Origin: a virus
IMG/VR virus record: IMGVR_UViG_3300022833_000052
Location: 1 to 21,550 of that record
Strand: one strand, 5' to 3'
Length of the DNA: 21,550 bases
In this document: positions 6,789 through 13,024 of the stretch, piece after piece
How positions within the stretch are numbered: position 1 is the stretch's first letter
Layout of the letters: the number at the start of each line of letters is the position of its first letter
Translations under genes and position numbers: made by a program
The notes under the pieces: model-generated
What the model was told of the DNA's origin: nothing
Databases searched by the model: none
The model's input: only the letters and a program-made list of their open reading frames with translations

Positions 6789-6973
6789 CTGTCAACATTT
6801 CAATCCACCACATCGAAATTGCTGTGGCGAAAACTTATCCCCAGAACGATTTTGACTGTGTTGAGGTGTTCACCGAAGACGGCTTTAACCTCCCAATGTT
6901 TTTACCATACGGCACAGGCCAAGCCGTAGCCGATGCAATCAACGCCGCAATCAAGCCGAAGGAAACCGAATGA
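6785..6973 (+). CDS. Small phage protein, function unknown
   Basis: This 62-residue protein is not recognised. It looks like a small alpha/beta fold: strands in VNISIHHIEIAVAK and VEVFTEDGFNLPMF, then a C-terminal helix, GQAVADAINAAIK. GGGGGG at about 6773-6778 positions the ATG at 6785, which overlaps the previous stop. The C-terminal pattern (hydrophobic-P-M-F, then a helix with ADAxN) recurs loosely near the end of the 115-residue protein two genes downstream, so the two may be distantly related. Confidence 0.65.
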   Translation: MTVNISIHHIEIAVAKTYPQNDFDCVEVFTEDGFNLPMFLPYGTGQAVADAINAAIKPKETE

Positions 6974-7074
6974 CCTTATATCACGCAACCATTGCCGCCG
7001 CTGTGTTCCTCGCAGCATACCTTGCCGTTGTTATGCCCTACGTGGCCTACCTATACGCAACGGGAGCCGTGTGA
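6970..7074 (+). CDS. 34-residue single-span membrane peptide
   Basis: This very small ORF starts in an ATGA overlap with the previous gene and ends in a TGATG overlap with the next. After MTLYH, residues 6-30 are almost wholly hydrophobic (Ala, Val, Leu, Tyr) and would form one transmembrane helix interrupted by Pro23. There are no charged residues in the span. Function is unknown; small phage membrane peptides of this kind can affect host envelope proteins or superinfection, but nothing here proves that. The tight coupling on both sides supports translation. Confidence 0.55.
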   Translation: MTLYHATIAAAVFLAAYLAVVMPYVAYLYATGAV

Positions 7075-7421
7075 TGGATATGCGGGATAAAATTGCGGCA
7101 GAACACGACAGAATTATACACGCAACGATTGACGAGCCGTGTAGCTACAAGCGTTCAGTGTTTCGTGCCGGTTGGGATGCGCACAAAGCCGCCCTGCCCG
7201 ATATGATTGCGCCGTTGGTGTGGGAGTACAACGAATTGCGGGCGGAGTTTATATCTGGCGCGTACTGCATCGCACTGGATGGACCAGACCCTACACTTTT
7301 CATTGCTTGGGCAGAGGATGGCTTACCTTTCATGTTCATTTGTGACGCCAAAGCCGCAGCCGACGCCCTCAACCTCGCCGCTATTATGGCAGCGTTTAAC
7401 CAACCAAAGGAACCAACATGA
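7074..7421 (+). CDS. Phage protein, function unknown
   Basis: This 115-residue protein is not recognised. It begins MDMRDKIAAEHDRIIHATID, then SVFRAGWDAHKAAL, a helical stretch common in small phage proteins, and ends in a strand-and-helix segment (LPFMFICDAKAAADALNLAAIMAAF). The ATG at 7074 overlaps the stop of the membrane peptide; the frame is open further upstream to 6933 but without support. AAAGGA near its end serves the secreted protein that follows. Confidence 0.65.
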   Translation: MDMRDKIAAEHDRIIHATIDEPCSYKRSVFRAGWDAHKAALPDMIAPLVWEYNELRAEFISGAYCIALDGPDPTLFIAWAEDGLPFMFICDAKAAADALNLAAIMAAFNQPKEPT

Positions 7422-7729
7422 AAAAGATCATCACAACAATCGCACTGTGCGCATTTATGACGCCAGCCCTTGCAGAAAACGTGACTGCAAAAGAACTTTG
7501 CCCGATGCTGGGCCAACTTGCCGAGGAGATTATGAAGGCGCGCCAAAACGGCATGTCACCGTCTCAAGCGTATGAACTTGCATCGGAAAGCGAGATTGCA
7601 ATGGGAATGGTCGAACTGGCATACGATGAAACACGTATGCACAGCGAAGGCGGCAAAGAGCGCGCAGTGCAAGACTTTCAAGAGGCTTGGGAGATTGCTT
7701 GTTACGAACAAGACGGTGAACTTTTATGA
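7418..7729 (+). CDS. Small secreted (periplasmic) protein with two cysteines
   Basis: This 103-residue protein carries a textbook Sec signal peptide: MKK, a hydrophobic core (IITTIALCAFM) and TPALA before a likely cut after Ala19. The mature 84 residues are helical and acidic and hold two cysteines (Cys28, Cys95) that could form a disulfide in the periplasm. No lipobox is present. The role is unknown; a phage protein exported from an accessory cluster could alter the envelope, block a second infection or tune lysis. It overlaps both neighbours as ATGA, and AAAGGA precedes the start. Confidence 0.75.
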   Translation: MKKIITTIALCAFMTPALAENVTAKELCPMLGQLAEEIMKARQNGMSPSQAYELASESEIAMGMVELAYDETRMHSEGGKERAVQDFQEAWEIACYEQDGELL

Positions 7730-8043
7730 ACGCCCGCACCGAAGTATTGAACGAGGCTTCCACGCTGATTAACGGCCAGCGCGAAAGCGACTATGGCACG
7801 CCGGAACAATCATTCGGATGCATCGCTGCAATGTGGTCTGCGTATCTTGGCAAGCCGATGACGGCATCCGATGTGTGCAACATGATGACGCTGCTAAAGG
7901 TGGCACGATTACGCAACGGCCCGCACCGCGACAGCAATGTTGACGGCGCCGGCTACATGGCCCTTGGGGCGGAATTAAGTGAGGAACAAAATGAAACTGG
8001 TAATTTTAGAAAGCCCTTATGCGGGCAGCGTCGCGGACAATGA
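7726..8043 (+). CDS. DUF6378-like phage protein
   Basis: This 105-residue protein has the pattern I associate with DUF6378: a helix, then GQRESDYGTPEQSFGCIAAMWSAYLG, DVCNMMTLLKVARL and a DGAGYMALGAEL end. The family is common in phages and its biochemical role is not known to me. The gene runs 53 bases into the next gene in another frame, so its last 20 residues (rich in Arg, Gln, Gly) are probably an unconstrained extension. The start overlaps the previous stop as ATGA. Confidence 0.75.
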   Translation: MNARTEVLNEASTLINGQRESDYGTPEQSFGCIAAMWSAYLGKPMTASDVCNMMTLLKVARLRNGPHRDSNVDGAGYMALGAELSEEQNETGNFRKPLCGQRRGQ

Positions 8044-8317
8044 AACCTATGCGCGGGCTTGCGTCCGTGACAGCTTAGAACGCGGGGAAGCGCCCATTGC
8101 GTCGCACTTGCTTTATACGCAGCCCGGCGTACTTGACGACACAGACCCAGATGAAAGAGCGCAAGGCATCTCGTCCGGGCTGGCATGGTTAAAGAAAGCC
8201 GATGCGTCTGTGTTCTACGTGGATCGCGGCATAAGCGACGGGATGCTGCAAGGCATGTTAAACGCGCAAAAATGGGGCGTGCCGATCAAGCTGCGCAAAC
8301 TTAAAACCAAACCGTAA
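7991..8317 (+). CDS. DUF7768-like protein (nucleoside 2-deoxyribosyltransferase-like fold)
   Basis: This 108-residue protein starts MKLVILESPYAG, then NETYARACVRDSLERGEAPIASHLLYTQ, an ER-GI-GLAWLKKAD segment and VFYVDRGISDGMLQGM. This matches the layout of small proteins resembling nucleoside 2-deoxyribosyltransferases (DUF4406/DUF7768): an opening strand, a helix, a strand with a conserved acidic-aromatic end, and GIS-GM near the end. Activity on nucleotides is possible but unproven. The ATG at 7991 follows GAGGA; a GTG at 7979 is less likely. It is the last gene of the rightward cluster; its stop overlaps the end of the convergent late operon by 17 bases. Confidence 0.7.
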   Translation: MKLVILESPYAGSVADNETYARACVRDSLERGEAPIASHLLYTQPGVLDDTDPDERAQGISSGLAWLKKADASVFYVDRGISDGMLQGMLNAQKWGVPIKLRKLKTKP

Positions 8318-9539
8318 ATCGGCCGTCTTGGCCGTCGTATGGATGATGCACAAAACATTCGACGGCCTGCCGGTTGATATATCCGTTGCGGTGATGCCAG
8401 CCGTCAGGCGGGGACGGGCTGCGCACGTATTCAATCTGCACGTTGTCACCTTCCATCGACCGCAACGCGTTGTGCATCATTGTCATTCCGATGTGATCTT
8501 TTTCGCGCTTGTGAGACAGCACGCCAGCTTGCTTGCGGATTTTGTGGTGCAGGTGATGCACGTAAATATACTTGTGCGGGCAATCCGAAACATGCGCACG
8601 GGCCTCGGTCATCATCAGCGGATATAGATCAGCCTCTTTTGCGCCGTCGCCATGCGTTAAGCCGATCAAGTTATCTTGAAAGCGATAATACTTGCGATGC
8701 TTTTCCGAAAGATTATATTCGGTTGCGGTAACGTCCGGGGCATTGCGAAACCATGCACCGACTTCGCGGGCCAAGCACCAACCCATCAGCCAATCGTGAT
8801 TTGACGGGCAAAAGATCAGATCAACCGGCGCGGTGAGCCGTGCAAGTTCAATGCATTTGATATAGCCCGCGAACGCATCACGGTAAATCTGGTGGATTGT
8901 GCCGTGGCTGTCCTGATAAGTTCCGCTTGTGGTTGTTGATCGTGGCCCGTCAACGTGCAAAATGTCATTGCCCAAAACAAACAAGATGCGCCCAATGCCC
9001 ATGCCAGACGCCTTGCGGATCAATTCGCGTGTGCCTTCAACCATGCGGTGGACAGCAACGTCGCGCCCGTAGGTGTAGCCCGTTTCGGTTTCAACGCATA
9101 ACTTGCCAACGTGAACGTCAGCAAGGTCGATTACCAACAAGCACTCGCCAGCCGGTGCGGGCCGGATTTCATATGTGGGAAAGTCATCGTTTTTCAGATC
9201 GTCAATGGCGCCGCGAATTGTGTCCAGAAACTTGTTTGTTTCGGCTTCATCCGCCGGTGCAGCCCAGCGCGTTGTGCCTGTCTTGTTTCCCGTGGCTGGG
9301 TCGTAATTGTGTATCCAACCGCCCTTGGCCTCAACGCCGTTCAGCCCCGCGCCCTGCATAGCGGATCGTGCGCCGTCTGACAGGTGAAAGCCCCGCGACT
9401 TGGCAACGCTTAGACGGTTTCCAAAAGTGTTCGGATGGATGCCTAGTTCTTTTGCCGCAAGGTTGCCCTTGCCGTTGTTTCGGGCATAGGCTTCAACGGC
9501 TTCAATTGCGAGTTTGTCGCTTAGTGGTGCTGCGGGCAT
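8301..9539 (-). CDS. HTH-metallophosphoesterase fusion protein
   Basis: This 412-residue protein has two parts. Residues 8-50 look like a helix-turn-helix (AVEAYARNNGKGNLAAKEL, then GIHPNTFGNRLSVAK). Residues 133-412 are a calcineurin-like metallophosphoesterase: DVH (141-143), GND (190-192), SNHD (246-249), THGDG (295-299) and HHLHH (328-332) supply the two-metal site in the right order. Mre11/SbcD nucleases share this fold, so a DNA-directed nuclease is one option; a phosphatase is another. AAGG precedes the ATG. It closes the late operon after the spanins, an odd place for a DNA-binding enzyme, and converges with the rightward cluster. Confidence 0.8.
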   Translation of the reverse strand: MPAAPLSDKLAIEAVEAYARNNGKGNLAAKELGIHPNTFGNRLSVAKSRGFHLSDGARSAMQGAGLNGVEAKGGWIHNYDPATGNKTGTTRWAAPADEAETNKFLDTIRGAIDDLKNDDFPTYEIRPAPAGECLLVIDLADVHVGKLCVETETGYTYGRDVAVHRMVEGTRELIRKASGMGIGRILFVLGNDILHVDGPRSTTTSGTYQDSHGTIHQIYRDAFAGYIKCIELARLTAPVDLIFCPSNHDWLMGWCLAREVGAWFRNAPDVTATEYNLSEKHRKYYRFQDNLIGLTHGDGAKEADLYPLMMTEARAHVSDCPHKYIYVHHLHHKIRKQAGVLSHKREKDHIGMTMMHNALRSMEGDNVQIEYVRSPSPPDGWHHRNGYINRQAVECFVHHPYDGQDGRFTVWF

Positions 9540-9576
9540 GGTTCAACCTTTTTTTATTGCGTGTGCAGATTAAACC

Positions 9577-9771
9577 CTATTTACACCACGCTTGCAACTG
9601 ATCTAACAATACGTTAAGCGACCGCCTAGATTGTTTGCCGCCGTCGGCCAGTGCGCCTTGTGCTGCATCAACGCGACTTTGCGCTGTTGCTTCGCATCCA
9701 GCCCTATCGTTTGGCGTGGTCGCGCAGGCTGTCATTAACATCAGCGCAAGACAGATCGCGGCGGGTCGCAT
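9577..9771 (-). CDS. Outer-membrane spanin lipoprotein (Rz1-like)
   Basis: This 64-residue protein starts at the internal ATG at 9771: MRPAAICLALMLMTAC, a short signal with a lipobox (LMTAC) and Cys16 as the lipidated residue. The mature part is about 49 residues with a helix near the end. The first 68 bases overlap the Rz-like gene in another frame, the classic Rz/Rz1 arrangement. It would join the inner-membrane spanin across the periplasm and fuse the membranes in the last step of lysis. The frame is open further upstream to 9888, but only the start at 9771 gives a signal peptide. Confidence 0.8.
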   Translation of the reverse strand: MRPAAICLALMLMTACATTPNDRAGCEATAQSRVDAAQGALADGGKQSRRSLNVLLDQLQAWCK

Positions 9772-9910
9772 CTTCAATGCGTTTTTTTGTTGCAATATAT
9801 TCATTGAGTTCGTCCACTTCCGTTTCGTTTCGTTGATTTCTTTTGCCCTTGAAAAACGCAAAAGCCACGCCCGCGATAAAAACCGCAATTCCGATAAGTG
9901 CCTCGATCAT
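9704..9910 (-). CDS. Inner-membrane spanin (Rz-like)
   Basis: This 68-residue protein has an N-terminal transmembrane segment (ALIGIAVFIAGVAFAFF, about 4-20), a basic stop-transfer stretch (KGKRNQR) and a charged helical periplasmic part rich in Glu, Asp and Arg that can form a coiled coil. This is the layout of Rz-type i-spanins, though it is shorter than lambda Rz. Its 3' part overlaps the lipoprotein gene. Its ATG overlaps the holin stop as ATGA. The function is inferred from topology, the nested lipoprotein and the endolysin next door. Confidence 0.78.
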   Translation of the reverse strand: MIEALIGIAVFIAGVAFAFFKGKRNQRNETEVDELNEYIATKKRIEDATRRDLSCADVNDSLRDHAKR

Positions 9911-10086
9911 GTTGTCCAGCCTTTCCGCTTTGCAATGGCATAAGCGCCCTCGACAGCCGCGCCCAGCGCCAACGCCACAAACGTCACCATGTCAGGGTCC
10001 GCCGCAAGCATGTCGCCTTGCGCAGCGCCGATCACGCCGCCGATGATGTAACGCAGGACAATCCGCGCAATTGGTGCATAATTCAT
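9907..10086 (-). CDS. Holin, small two-span membrane protein (Pam3-like)
   Basis: This 59-residue protein has two hydrophobic segments (about 7-23 and 34-53) separated by a GDMLAADPD turn, and ends KRKGWTT. The end pattern (AxxEGAYAIAKRKGWTT) is seen in small holins of alphaproteobacterial phages such as Pam3 gp28. Holins form holes or depolarise the membrane and set lysis time. The ATG at 10086 is chosen over one at 10101 because GGAGAGG lies 6 bases upstream of it and it overlaps the endolysin stop as ATGA. It sits between endolysin and spanins, as expected. Confidence 0.72.
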   Translation of the reverse strand: MNYAPIARIVLRYIIGGVIGAAQGDMLAADPDMVTFVALALGAAVEGAYAIAKRKGWTT

Positions 10087-10637
10087 TTGAAACCTCTCCA
10101 TGCGGCAAGGAACGCCGCGATTGCAGCCCAGAACCCGCCAACGGGGGCTGCTGTGGGCTTTGGTGTGGCCTTTGCGGTAACGGGTCGCAAAAACAGTTCA
10201 CGTTCATCAGCGCGGCGATTTTTAAGCCCTTGGGACACAACCTTACGCCCCCCCTTGGTTTCCTTATTCCAAAGCAGGATGGACGCAGCAGACCGTGCCT
10301 TGTCACCATTGTTAAAATGACGCAGCGCAGACGAATTTGCAAACCCAGTCGGCCCGATGTTGTATGCCAGCGACAGGAACGCGGATCGCTCGTTGTCATT
10401 TATGTGCGCCGTAATTAACGGGTCCACCTTGGCCGCGAATTTAACAAGCGCCTTTTCCAAATACCATTCGGCCTCTGGTTGCGTTATTGTCAGGCCCATG
10501 CGCGGGACAATGCCAACCCCAGCCCGCGCCGTTGTGCCATAGCCAATCGTCAACACGCCTGCGCTGCAAAGGTATGTAGAAAGGCATAGCCCCTCCCATC
10601 GCTTGATAATTTCTGTCGCTTGCTGTGGAATATGCAT
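10083..10637 (-). CDS. Endolysin, GH24 lysozyme with E-8-C-5-T active site and C-terminal hydrophobic helix
   Basis: This 184-residue GH24 muramidase cleaves peptidoglycan. The catalytic set is Glu15, then Cys24 where lambdoid enzymes have Asp, then Thr30, inside VLTIGYGTT. Bacteriophage P1 Lyz also uses Glu-Cys-Thr with the same spacing. A second cysteine, Cys18, lies close by. There is no N-terminal signal or SAR helix. Instead, after a Pro/Ala/Thr linker, the protein ends in a hydrophobic aromatic helix (about 168-184: GFWAAIAAFLAAWRGFK) that may bind or insert into the membrane. The ATG at 10637 is preceded by GAGGGA; a TTG at 10649 is less likely. It overlaps the holin gene. Confidence 0.88.
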   Translation of the reverse strand: MHIPQQATEIIKRWEGLCLSTYLCSAGVLTIGYGTTARAGVGIVPRMGLTITQPEAEWYLEKALVKFAAKVDPLITAHINDNERSAFLSLAYNIGPTGFANSSALRHFNNGDKARSAASILLWNKETKGGRKVVSQGLKNRRADERELFLRPVTAKATPKPTAAPVGGFWAAIAAFLAAWRGFK

Positions 10638-10645
10638 CGGTTCCC

Positions 10646-10876
10646 TCAATTCTTAATGCTGCGCAAGATTGCCTTGATGTCCGCGCTAATTTCATCTAGC
10701 CGCGTATCCATGCGGTCGCGGCTGTCCTTTGCCGACTGCAAATCTTCTTTGCGTTGCGTCCAAAGCCGTTTAATGTCCGCAGCGTTTGCAATGCCTCGCG
10801 CTTCAAGTCTAACAAACCAAACAACAACACCGACGCAAGCCGCGATTACTGCCCAAAATTCACGAATTACGTCCAT
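10646..10876 (-). CDS. Membrane-anchored coiled-coil protein in the lysis cassette
   Basis: This 76-residue protein has one transmembrane segment (about 8-22: WAVIAACVGVVVWFV) followed by a long charged helix (about 30-75) with heptad-like spacing. This could be a second holin, an antiholin or a spanin-like factor. I do not recognise a named family. The start overlaps the previous stop as TAATG, and it ends 8 bases before the endolysin ATG, so it is made together with the lysozyme. Function is inferred from topology and position only. Confidence 0.65.
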   Translation of the reverse strand: MDVIREFWAVIAACVGVVVWFVRLEARGIANAADIKRLWTQRKEDLQSAKDSRDRMDTRLDEISADIKAILRSIKN

Positions 10877-11157
10877 TAGATGCCTGCTTTCAAGAGTGTT
10901 TTTTTCGCGGCTTCAACCTCCGCAGCCCATGCACTTGCGCAATGATTTGGCGTAAACCAAAACACGCGGTCAATCATGTTGCGGCGCTTGGCCCATTTTG
11001 CGTTTGTCTTGCCGTCAATATAAGCCCGGGCGCTTGTTGTCTGGTGCGTTGACCCGCCGAACACAGAAGCGTTGATAACCCGACTGCCCGACGAAATAAG
11101 CATTTCAGCAAAGCGGGCTAGGATATATAACGGGCGTGATAGGCGGGCGTTAATCAT
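10876..11157 (-). CDS. Conserved-looking phage protein, function unknown
   Basis: This 93-residue protein has a helical N terminus (RPLYILARFAEMLI), then GGSTHQTTSARAYIDGKTNAKW, an IDRVFWF segment, HC and a helical end. The pattern GGS-x-x-x-T-x-SARAY ... IDRxF ... HCxxA...E recurs in small proteins that sit near the lysis genes of many phages, but I know of no function. I chose the ATG at 11157 (ATGA overlap with the previous gene) over the open frame back to 11259, which would overlap that gene by more than 100 bases. Confidence 0.65.
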   Translation of the reverse strand: MINARLSRPLYILARFAEMLISSGSRVINASVFGGSTHQTTSARAYIDGKTNAKWAKRRNMIDRVFWFTPNHCASAWAAEVEAAKKTLLKAGI

Positions 11158-11639
11158 GCGTTGACTTGCGCCGCTTGCAAAAACAGCGTGTCCATCTGCT
11201 CGTCGCTGTAATCTAACAAGTGACCAAAAAAAGCAATGTTTTGGCTTGTGCGAACCCAATCCGAAGCGTTGTCGATCACGACTTTTTCAGACCACGTTGC
11301 AGTTTCGCGGTATGTCAGAACCTTGCCCCATTCGGTTTCGCCCAGCGTGAGGATGCCTTGCATCGGGCTAATGGGGGCAATTGTTGCGCGGGCTTCTGCC
11401 TCGCTCACTTCAATAACGTCCCAGCCCGCAGTCCAGAAGCCATCGACCTTCTTTGGGAACCCCCACGCAACAGCCTTAAAGCCAAAGTTGACTTGTGGCT
11501 CTGGCAGATTGTCAACGCGGTAAACACCGCGCGGGTTTAGGTGCTTGTCAGCGCGGCCCGTGGTGTTGAAGTCACCGCGAAACCTCTCAAAAGAATACGC
11601 AGACGCAACGCCGTCAGTTATTTTGATAAGTTCGGTCAT
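11154..11639 (-). CDS. Probable tail-fibre accessory protein
   Basis: This 161-residue protein follows the repeat-rich fibre gene with a TAATG overlap. Its first half (ITDGVASAYSFERFRGDF ... GVYRVDNLPEPQ ... DGFWTAGWDVIEVSEAEARA) has the layout of small proteins encoded directly after tail fibres, some annotated as fibre-assembly or DUF4376-like proteins: an opening beta region, then a W-V-V segment, then a helical C terminus. A role in fibre folding or as a minor fibre part is inferred from position and layout. It could also be a host-range factor. Confidence 0.5.
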   Translation of the reverse strand: MTELIKITDGVASAYSFERFRGDFNTTGRADKHLNPRGVYRVDNLPEPQVNFGFKAVAWGFPKKVDGFWTAGWDVIEVSEAEARATIAPISPMQGILTLGETEWGKVLTYRETATWSEKVVIDNASDWVRTSQNIAFFGHLLDYSDEQMDTLFLQAAQVNA

Positions 11640-13024
11640 TAGATTATGTCCTCCGCAATAAGGTTGACGGTTGTGCCACTGTCTTTTGTGACGAAAGTGT
11701 AGGTCACACGGTCGCCTGTAGCTGTGGCGCTTGGTGTTCCTACGACAGTGGGGAGTGTTAGGGAGTATTCGGGTGCTAAGGTGTATTGGAACACAGTGTC
11801 GTTAGTGTCTCCAACAATAAGCATAGAACTGCCGTCAGTGTTAAATGCTATCGCAGTTGGGACTGTATCTTGCGAAGAAACACTAAAACTCTTGCTTGCG
11901 TAGGAAGCTGTAGACACGTCAAAACCAGTGCTTAAGGTGTACTGATAAACTGTGTCGTTAGTAAAACCAACAATAAACATAGAAGTGCCGTCAGTGTTAA
12001 ATGCTAACGCCTGTGGGCCTGTCTCTTGCGAAGAAACACTAAAACTCTTGCTTGCGTAGGAAGCTGTAGACACGTCAAAACCAGTGCTTAAGGTGTACTG
12101 ATAAACTGTGTCGTTAGTAAAACCAACAATAAACATAGAAGTGCCGTTAGTGTTGAAGGCTAACGCCTGTGGGCTTGGCTCTTGCGAAGAAACATTAAAA
12201 CTCTTGCTTGCGTAGGAAGCTGTAGACACGTCAAAGCCGACTGATAGCGTGTACTGATAAACACGGTCTGTAGCTGACCCAACAATAAACATAGAAGTGC
12301 CGTTAGTGTTGAAGGCTAGGTCAACTGGCGCAGAATCTTGAGAGGCGACACTAAAACTCTTACTTGCATAAGATGCTGTAGACACGTCAAAACCAGTTGA
12401 TAAGGTGTACTGATAAACTGTGTCGTTTCCGGTGCCTGAAATAAACATAGACGTCCCGTCAGTGTTGAAGGCTACTCCCGATGGCCCAGAATCTTGAGAG
12501 GCGACACTAAAACTCTTACTTGCATAAGATGCCGAGGAAAGATCAAAAGTCGTAGACGGATCAAAAGCAGCGACATAGGAATACTGCCACTTTGCGTTTG
12601 TTGGAAAACTTGCAAAACTTACGGTAGTATCAGCGGTCAATGCGCCTTGGTCAAAGAAGTTGTATGTTGCAACATCCAGCGAAGGGGTCACACCTGATAC
12701 GTTTACAGGTTTGTGTGATGCTAAAAACGCAGAAAGATCGCCAGCAAGTTCTTGAGGCGTGCGAAACTCGCCCCCGTTTTCTGCCGCATTGGCGCGAATG
12801 TAGTCGCCAGCCTTGCCCGTCAACGGGGGCAGGTCGCCTGCAAGCGCCGTGGCAAGCACGTTGTCCGCAACGTCCTGCGCGTAGGTAACAAACGCCTGCA
12901 ACTCAGGGCCGTTGGTCAGTGTCAACCAGTCCATGAAATTATCGACGTTTGTATCGAACGTCGCGTTTGCCTGTTCTTTAGCGGGCAGCGTGTCGGGGTA
13001 AAGCGTGATTGTCGGGGTTGTCAT
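11639..13024 (-). CDS. Tail fibre/receptor-binding protein with beta-propeller-like repeats
   Basis: This 461-residue protein has an N-terminal helical part (about 1-105; MTTPTITLYPDTLPAKEQANATFDTNVDNF ... QELAGDLSAFLAS) typical of proteins bound to the tail tip, a linker, five tandem 52-residue repeats (166-418) and a C-terminal beta domain. Each repeat reads roughly YASKSFSVxSQ ... AFNTDGTSMFI ... NDTVYQYTLSTGFDVSTAS, which resembles a propeller blade; a degenerate partial copy precedes the first. Such repeats are frequent in marine phage and bacterial surface proteins. Five blades plus the partial copy would suit a small propeller. A host-binding role is inferred. It overlaps the upstream gene as ATGA. 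Confidence 0.7.
   Translation of the reverse strand: MTTPTITLYPDTLPAKEQANATFDTNVDNFMDWLTLTNGPELQAFVTYAQDVADNVLATALAGDLPPLTGKAGDYIRANAAENGGEFRTPQELAGDLSAFLASHKPVNVSGVTPSLDVATYNFFDQGALTADTTVSFASFPTNAKWQYSYVAAFDPSTTFDLSSASYASKSFSVASQDSGPSGVAFNTDGTSMFISGTGNDTVYQYTLSTGFDVSTASYASKSFSVASQDSAPVDLAFNTNGTSMFIVGSATDRVYQYTLSVGFDVSTASYASKSFNVSSQEPSPQALAFNTNGTSMFIVGFTNDTVYQYTLSTGFDVSTASYASKSFSVSSQETGPQALAFNTDGTSMFIVGFTNDTVYQYTLSTGFDVSTASYASKSFSVSSQDTVPTAIAFNTDGSSMLIVGDTNDTVFQYTLAPEYSLTLPTVVGTPSATATGDRVTYTFVTKDSGTTVNLIAEDII
11771..12529 (-). repeat. Five in-frame tandem repeats of 156 bp
   Basis: Five copies of a 156-bp unit (52 codons) lie inside the fibre gene. Marker words such as TAGACACGTC recur exactly 156 bases apart (11911 and 12067). 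The middle copies are nearly identical at the DNA level, including third codon positions, while the copy nearest the 5' end of the gene and the last copy have diverged. This points to recent duplication by recombination. It is not a CRISPR array: there are no spacers and the frame is kept. Confidence 0.9.

Noticed and set aside
11158-11259. 34-residue N-terminal extension of the 93-residue protein
   Set aside because: It would overlap the upstream gene by about 100 bases, while the ATG at 11157 makes the ATGA overlap typical of this operon.
11771-12529. CRISPR-like or non-coding direct repeat
   Set aside because: The period is 156 bp, a multiple of three, with no unique spacers, and it encodes a regular protein repeat.
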